Source of the DNA: Gordonia sp. SID5947 | Lineage (GTDB): Bacteria; Actinomycetota; Actinomycetes; Mycobacteriales; Mycobacteriaceae | Reading direction: 5' to 3' | DNA length: 64,000 bases | Assembly: GCF_009862785.1 (NCBI RefSeq) | Contig: NZ_WWHU01000001.1 | Span: 558,001 to 622,000, forward strand | Shown: piece by piece, positions 61,329 to 64,000 of the stretch | Layout of the letters: each line of letters starts with the position of its first letter | Numbering within the stretch: the stretch's first letter is position 1 | The notes under the pieces: generated by a model | The model's database searches: none | What the model was told of the DNA's origin: nothing | The model's input: only the letters and a program-made list of their open reading frames with translations | Program-made: the position numbers and the translations under genes

Positions 61329-62231
61329 TCAGGCGGACGGGGGAAACGAACCGGCGCGACCCAACAGGGCCGGCACGTCCTTGCCGAGCGCCCGTGACAG
61401 CCAGTCGGCGGCGTCGACGAGCTGATGCAGGTCGATACCGGTCGAGACGCCTGATCGGTCGAGTGCGTAGACGAGATCTTCGGAGGCGATGTTGCCCGTC
61501 GCAGCCGGCGCGAACGGGCAGCCGCCGTAGCCTCCGATACTCGAATCGAGTGCGGCCGCACCGAGTTCGAGCGCGGTGAGCGCGTTCGCATACCCGGTGT
61601 TGCGTGTGTTGTGGAAATGCCACCGCAGCGGAGTCGAAGGCGCGACCTGGGCGGCACCGGCCGCCAGCGCCCGCACCTGCGCGGGTACCCCGACGCCGAT
61701 GGTGTCGGCCAGTGCGATCTCATCCGGTGCGGCCTCAGACAGCTGCCGCATGATGTCGACCACGGTATCCGCGGTGACCTCACCCGAGAACGGGCAGCCG
61801 AACGACGCGGCGATGGTCACGGTACTCGGAACGCCGGCCGCGCGGGCGTCACGCACGATGTCGAGTGCGGCAGCGATCCCCTCGGAGACGGTGCATCCTT
61901 GGTTCCGGGTGCTGAACTCGTCGGTGGCCACCACCACACAGTTCACTTCGTCCACACCCGCGGCGAGCGCTCGGTCGAGACCGCGGCGATTGAGGACGAG
62001 GCCGATGTAGGAGACACCGGCGTCGCGAGGTACCGCGGCCATCACATCTTCGGCGCCGGCCATCTGCGGAACCCGCTTGGGATTGACGAAGCTCACGGCT
62101 TCGATCCGGCGCATGCCGGCTCCGATGCTGCGAGTGATCAATTCGACCTTGTCGTCGACCGACAACAGCGCCTTCTCATTTTGCAGCCCATCACGCGGCC
62201 CGACTTCGACGACGGTGAACGAGTTCATCAC
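61329..62231 (-). CDS. mvaB: Hydroxymethylglutaryl-CoA lyase
   Basis: The 300-residue TIM-barrel protein has the family start VEVGPRDGLQNEKALLSVDD and SFVNPKRVPQMAGAEDVM. Its C-terminal block is SIGGYGGCPFAPAATGNIAS, which includes the active-site Cys of GGCPFAP. It cleaves HMG-CoA to acetoacetate and acetyl-CoA in leucine degradation. It diverges from a GntR regulator gene and a CaiB-type CoA transferase, forming a likely acyl-CoA catabolic locus. Confidence 0.92.
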   Translation of the reverse strand: MMNSFTVVEVGPRDGLQNEKALLSVDDKVELITRSIGAGMRRIEAVSFVNPKRVPQMAGAEDVMAAVPRDAGVSYIGLVLNRRGLDRALAAGVDEVNCVVVATDEFSTRNQGCTVSEGIAAALDIVRDARAAGVPSTVTIAASFGCPFSGEVTADTVVDIMRQLSEAAPDEIALADTIGVGVPAQVRALAAGAAQVAPSTPLRWHFHNTRNTGYANALTALELGAAALDSSIGGYGGCPFAPAATGNIASEDLVYALDRSGVSTGIDLHQLVDAADWLSRALGKDVPALLGRAGSFPPSA

Positions 62232-62253
62232 CCCATCCTGCCGTGTCGGGCAA

Positions 62254-62338
62254 TTGTATGCAACGAGGTCATTGGAAACGCAGATTTAACCGAAACGGAC
62301 AGCGCAAAGGAGCCCAGTCGCTTAGATTGTGAACAATC
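62254..62338. promoter_or_regulatory. Two GntR/FadR-type operators in divergent promoter
   Basis: TTGTATGCAA at 62254-62263 and TTGTGAACAA at 62327-62336 (inside the perfect inverted repeat GATTGT-GA-ACAATC at 62325-62338) are 73 bp apart. Both fit the FCD-type GntR consensus TNGTNNNACNA core. They flank the divergent starts at 62231 and 62355. Confidence 0.65.
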
Positions 62339-62354
62339 GAGCGAGGAGGTGGGG

Positions 62355-63053
62355 ATGGCCAGAGCTGTCGACCGCGTCTACGCGCATATCCGTGACGGGA
62401 TCGTGGACGGCGATTACGCCCCGGGCGCGCGCCTCGGCGAGGTGGAGATCGCCGAACTGACCGACACCAGTCGCACTCCGGTTCGCGAGGCGCTACGGCA
62501 ACTGGAGATGGAAGGGCTCGTCGAGGTGCTGCCGCATCGCGGTGCACGGGTGTGCTCGTGGTCGTCGGAGGATCTCGAGGAGATCTACGACCTGCGGATG
62601 ACCTTGGAGGCCATGGCCGCCGGTCGTGCCGCGACCCGCATCGAGGACAAGGATGTCGATCGGATGGCGGAACTGTGTCAGCTCATGGAGGCCGCGGCCT
62701 CCGGGCCGGAACGCCAGCTCGACCTCGTCGCCCAGCTCAACGACGAGTTCCATGCCATCGTCCGTTCCGCGTCCGCCAGTACGCGCCTCGTGACGATGCT
62801 CGGCGCCGTGATCCAGCTACCGCTCGTCATGCGCACCTTCCATCGTTACTCGGCAGATGACCTGGTACGGAGTTGCGCCCACCACCGTGATCTGGTGGCC
62901 GCCTTGCGGGCCCGAGACGAGGTGTGGGCGGACTCGGTCATGCGGGCGCATGTCCGGGCGGCAAAACATGTGCTCTTACAGGCACTTTCGTCCGACCAGG
63001 CCACTCGTCCGAATGCGTCGACCGCCAAACCTGAAAGGCAAGAGCTGACATGA
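62355..63053 (+). CDS. GntR family (FCD) transcriptional regulator
   Basis: ATG at 62355 with RBS gaggaggt gives 232 residues. N-terminal winged helix: YAHIRDGIVDGDYAPGARLG, then TSRTPVREALRQLEMEGLVE. The FCD ligand domain (about 80-210) has the three His/Asp-type ligands (for example NDEFHAIVR and CAHHRDLVAA and MRAHVRAAKH). Such regulators sense organic acids or acyl-CoAs. It overlaps the CaiB gene by 4 bp (ATGA) and diverges from HMG-CoA lyase. Confidence 0.9.
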   Translation: MARAVDRVYAHIRDGIVDGDYAPGARLGEVEIAELTDTSRTPVREALRQLEMEGLVEVLPHRGARVCSWSSEDLEEIYDLRMTLEAMAAGRAATRIEDKDVDRMAELCQLMEAAASGPERQLDLVAQLNDEFHAIVRSASASTRLVTMLGAVIQLPLVMRTFHRYSADDLVRSCAHHRDLVAALRARDEVWADSVMRAHVRAAKHVLLQALSSDQATRPNASTAKPERQELT

Positions 63054-64000
63054 CCGACAAGGGGCCACTGGCAGACCTCCGGGTGGTGGAGATGGGCCAG
63101 TTGCTGGCCGGACCGTTCTGCGGTCAGTTACTCGCGGATTTCGGCGCGGAGGTGATCAAACTCGAGGCACCCGGTGTGGGTGATCCGATGCGACAGTGGG
63201 GTCGTGAAAAGCCCCACGGGAAGTCGTTGTGGTGGCCGGTGGTGGCACGTAACAAGAAGTCCGTCACCTGCAATCTGCGCAGCGTGGAAGGCCAGGAACT
63301 CGCCCGCACCCTCATCACCGAGTCCGACGTGGTGATCGAGAACTTCCGGCCCGGAACGCTGGAGAGGTGGGGATTGGGATTCGATGCACTGCGCGATCTG
63401 CATCCGGGCCTCATCATGGCGAGGGTGACCGGGTACGGGCAGGACGGGCCGTACGCACCTCGGGCAGGATTCGGTTCCATCGGTGAGGCGATGGGTGGGA
63501 TACGTTATGTCACAGGAGATCCCGACAGTACCCCGTCGCGCGCCGGTATCTCGCTGGGTGACTCGCTCGCTGCTGTCTTCGCGACCATCGGAATCCTCAT
63601 CGCCGTCCACCACCGGGAGAACACCGGACGCGGGCAACTCGTGGATTCGGCGATCTACGAAGCCGTGCTGGCGATGATGGAGTCCCTGCTTCCGGAATGG
63701 TCGATCGGTGGATATCAACGCGAACGCACCGGATCGGTTCTCCCGAACATCGCGCCGAGCAACGTGTACCCGACGAAGGGTGGCGAGATGGTGCTCGTCG
63801 CAGCGAACCAGGACTCCGTGTTCGGACGTCTCGCAACCGCGATGAATCGACCGGAACTCATCGAGGACCCGAGGTACGCCGACCACGCCGCGCGCGGTGT
63901 GAACATGGACGCTCTCGATGATCTGATCGGTGCCTGGACTGCCGATCACGGGACCGACGAGGTCCTCGACATCCTGCACGTCGCCGGAGTGCCTGCCGGC
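63050..64000 (+). CDS. CaiB/BaiF CoA-transferase family III protein (3' end off window)
   Basis: Begins MTDKGPLADLRVVEMGQLLA and continues 317 residues to the window edge. It has the family blocks LLADFGAEVIKLEAPGVGDP, YGQDGPYAPRAGFGSIGEAM and the Asp nucleophile region IYEAVLAMMESL (usually after the VDSAIYEA element). Family III enzymes move CoA between carboxylates. Coupled to the GntR gene. The C-terminal part is missing only because of the window edge. Confidence 0.9.
   Translation, partial: MTDKGPLADLRVVEMGQLLAGPFCGQLLADFGAEVIKLEAPGVGDPMRQWGREKPHGKSLWWPVVARNKKSVTCNLRSVEGQELARTLITESDVVIENFRPGTLERWGLGFDALRDLHPGLIMARVTGYGQDGPYAPRAGFGSIGEAMGGIRYVTGDPDSTPSRAGISLGDSLAAVFATIGILIAVHHRENTGRGQLVDSAIYEAVLAMMESLLPEWSIGGYQRERTGSVLPNIAPSNVYPTKGGEMVLVAANQDSVFGRLATAMNRPELIEDPRYADHAARGVNMDALDDLIGAWTADHGTDEVLDILHVAGVPAG

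Overview
The window is high-GC actinobacterial chromosome, most like Gordonia or a close relative (Rhodococcus/Mycobacterium side of the Mycobacteriales). This rests on gene families rather than on any database search: a pdtaR-type ANTAR regulator, an Sdh1-type succinate dehydrogenase operon with a 97-residue leading protein, polA without a working proofreading domain, rpsA with four S1 domains, a coaE-GrpB fusion, uvrB, and several DUF families typical of the group (DUF998, DUF6325/SHOCT, DUF402).

Layout. 1-7 kb: edge of a DUF998 membrane protein, a frameshifted DUF6325 gene, a SHOCT protein, then a large SARP/AfsR-type regulator (2794-6137) flanked by a quinone oxidoreductase gene and a hemerythrin gene. 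Each flanking gene carries the same three-heptamer, 11-bp-spaced operator, so the three genes look like one regulon. 7-12 kb: a drug/metabolite exporter diverges from a compact operon made of an 81-residue three-repeat Gly/Asp/His peptide, a JmjC/cupin_4 2-oxoglutarate oxygenase and a sucrase/ferredoxin-like protein, which I read as a candidate peptide-modification system. 12-14.5 kb: YchJ, an unrecognised protein and an HD-GYP/LuxR regulator.

14.9-26.6 kb: an integrated mobile element of about 11.7 kb inside a DUF2461 gene. Its large serine integrase sits next to attR. Joining the two flanks at a shared 3-bp core restores the DUF2461 frame exactly and gives the motif DVRFAKDKTPYKTHQG. The element carries a probable replication-type HTH protein, small divergent membrane proteins, a structured non-coding stretch, a tightly packed operon with a head-tail connector-like protein, a zinc-finger/HNH protein and an 831-residue tape-measure protein. 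I see no terminase, portal, capsid, major tail or lysis genes. It therefore looks like a phage satellite, or a remnant, that carries its own tape measure.

26.8-46 kb: metallo-hydrolase, Sdh1 operon with a CRP-like site, glutamine amidotransferase, CPA2 antiporter, a tRNA-Leu(CAA), pdtaR, a complete livKHMGF branched-chain amino-acid transporter with a hairpin after livK, two tandem GNAT genes, polA and an isopropylmalate-dehydrogenase-like gene. 46-64 kb: a glutamate-type ABC importer, two methyltransferases, a 2'-5' RNA ligase-like protein, rpsA, a Zur-box-controlled aztD, coaE, three tandem small secreted proteins (the third broken), DUF402, uvrB, a universal stress protein, HMG-CoA lyase diverging from a GntR regulator, and a CaiB-type CoA transferase running off the right edge.

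Five single-base frame breaks occur in otherwise intact actinobacterial families (712-1139, 2794-6137, three in 57280-57768). At least two lie in G/C runs, so read or assembly error must be considered alongside real decay.
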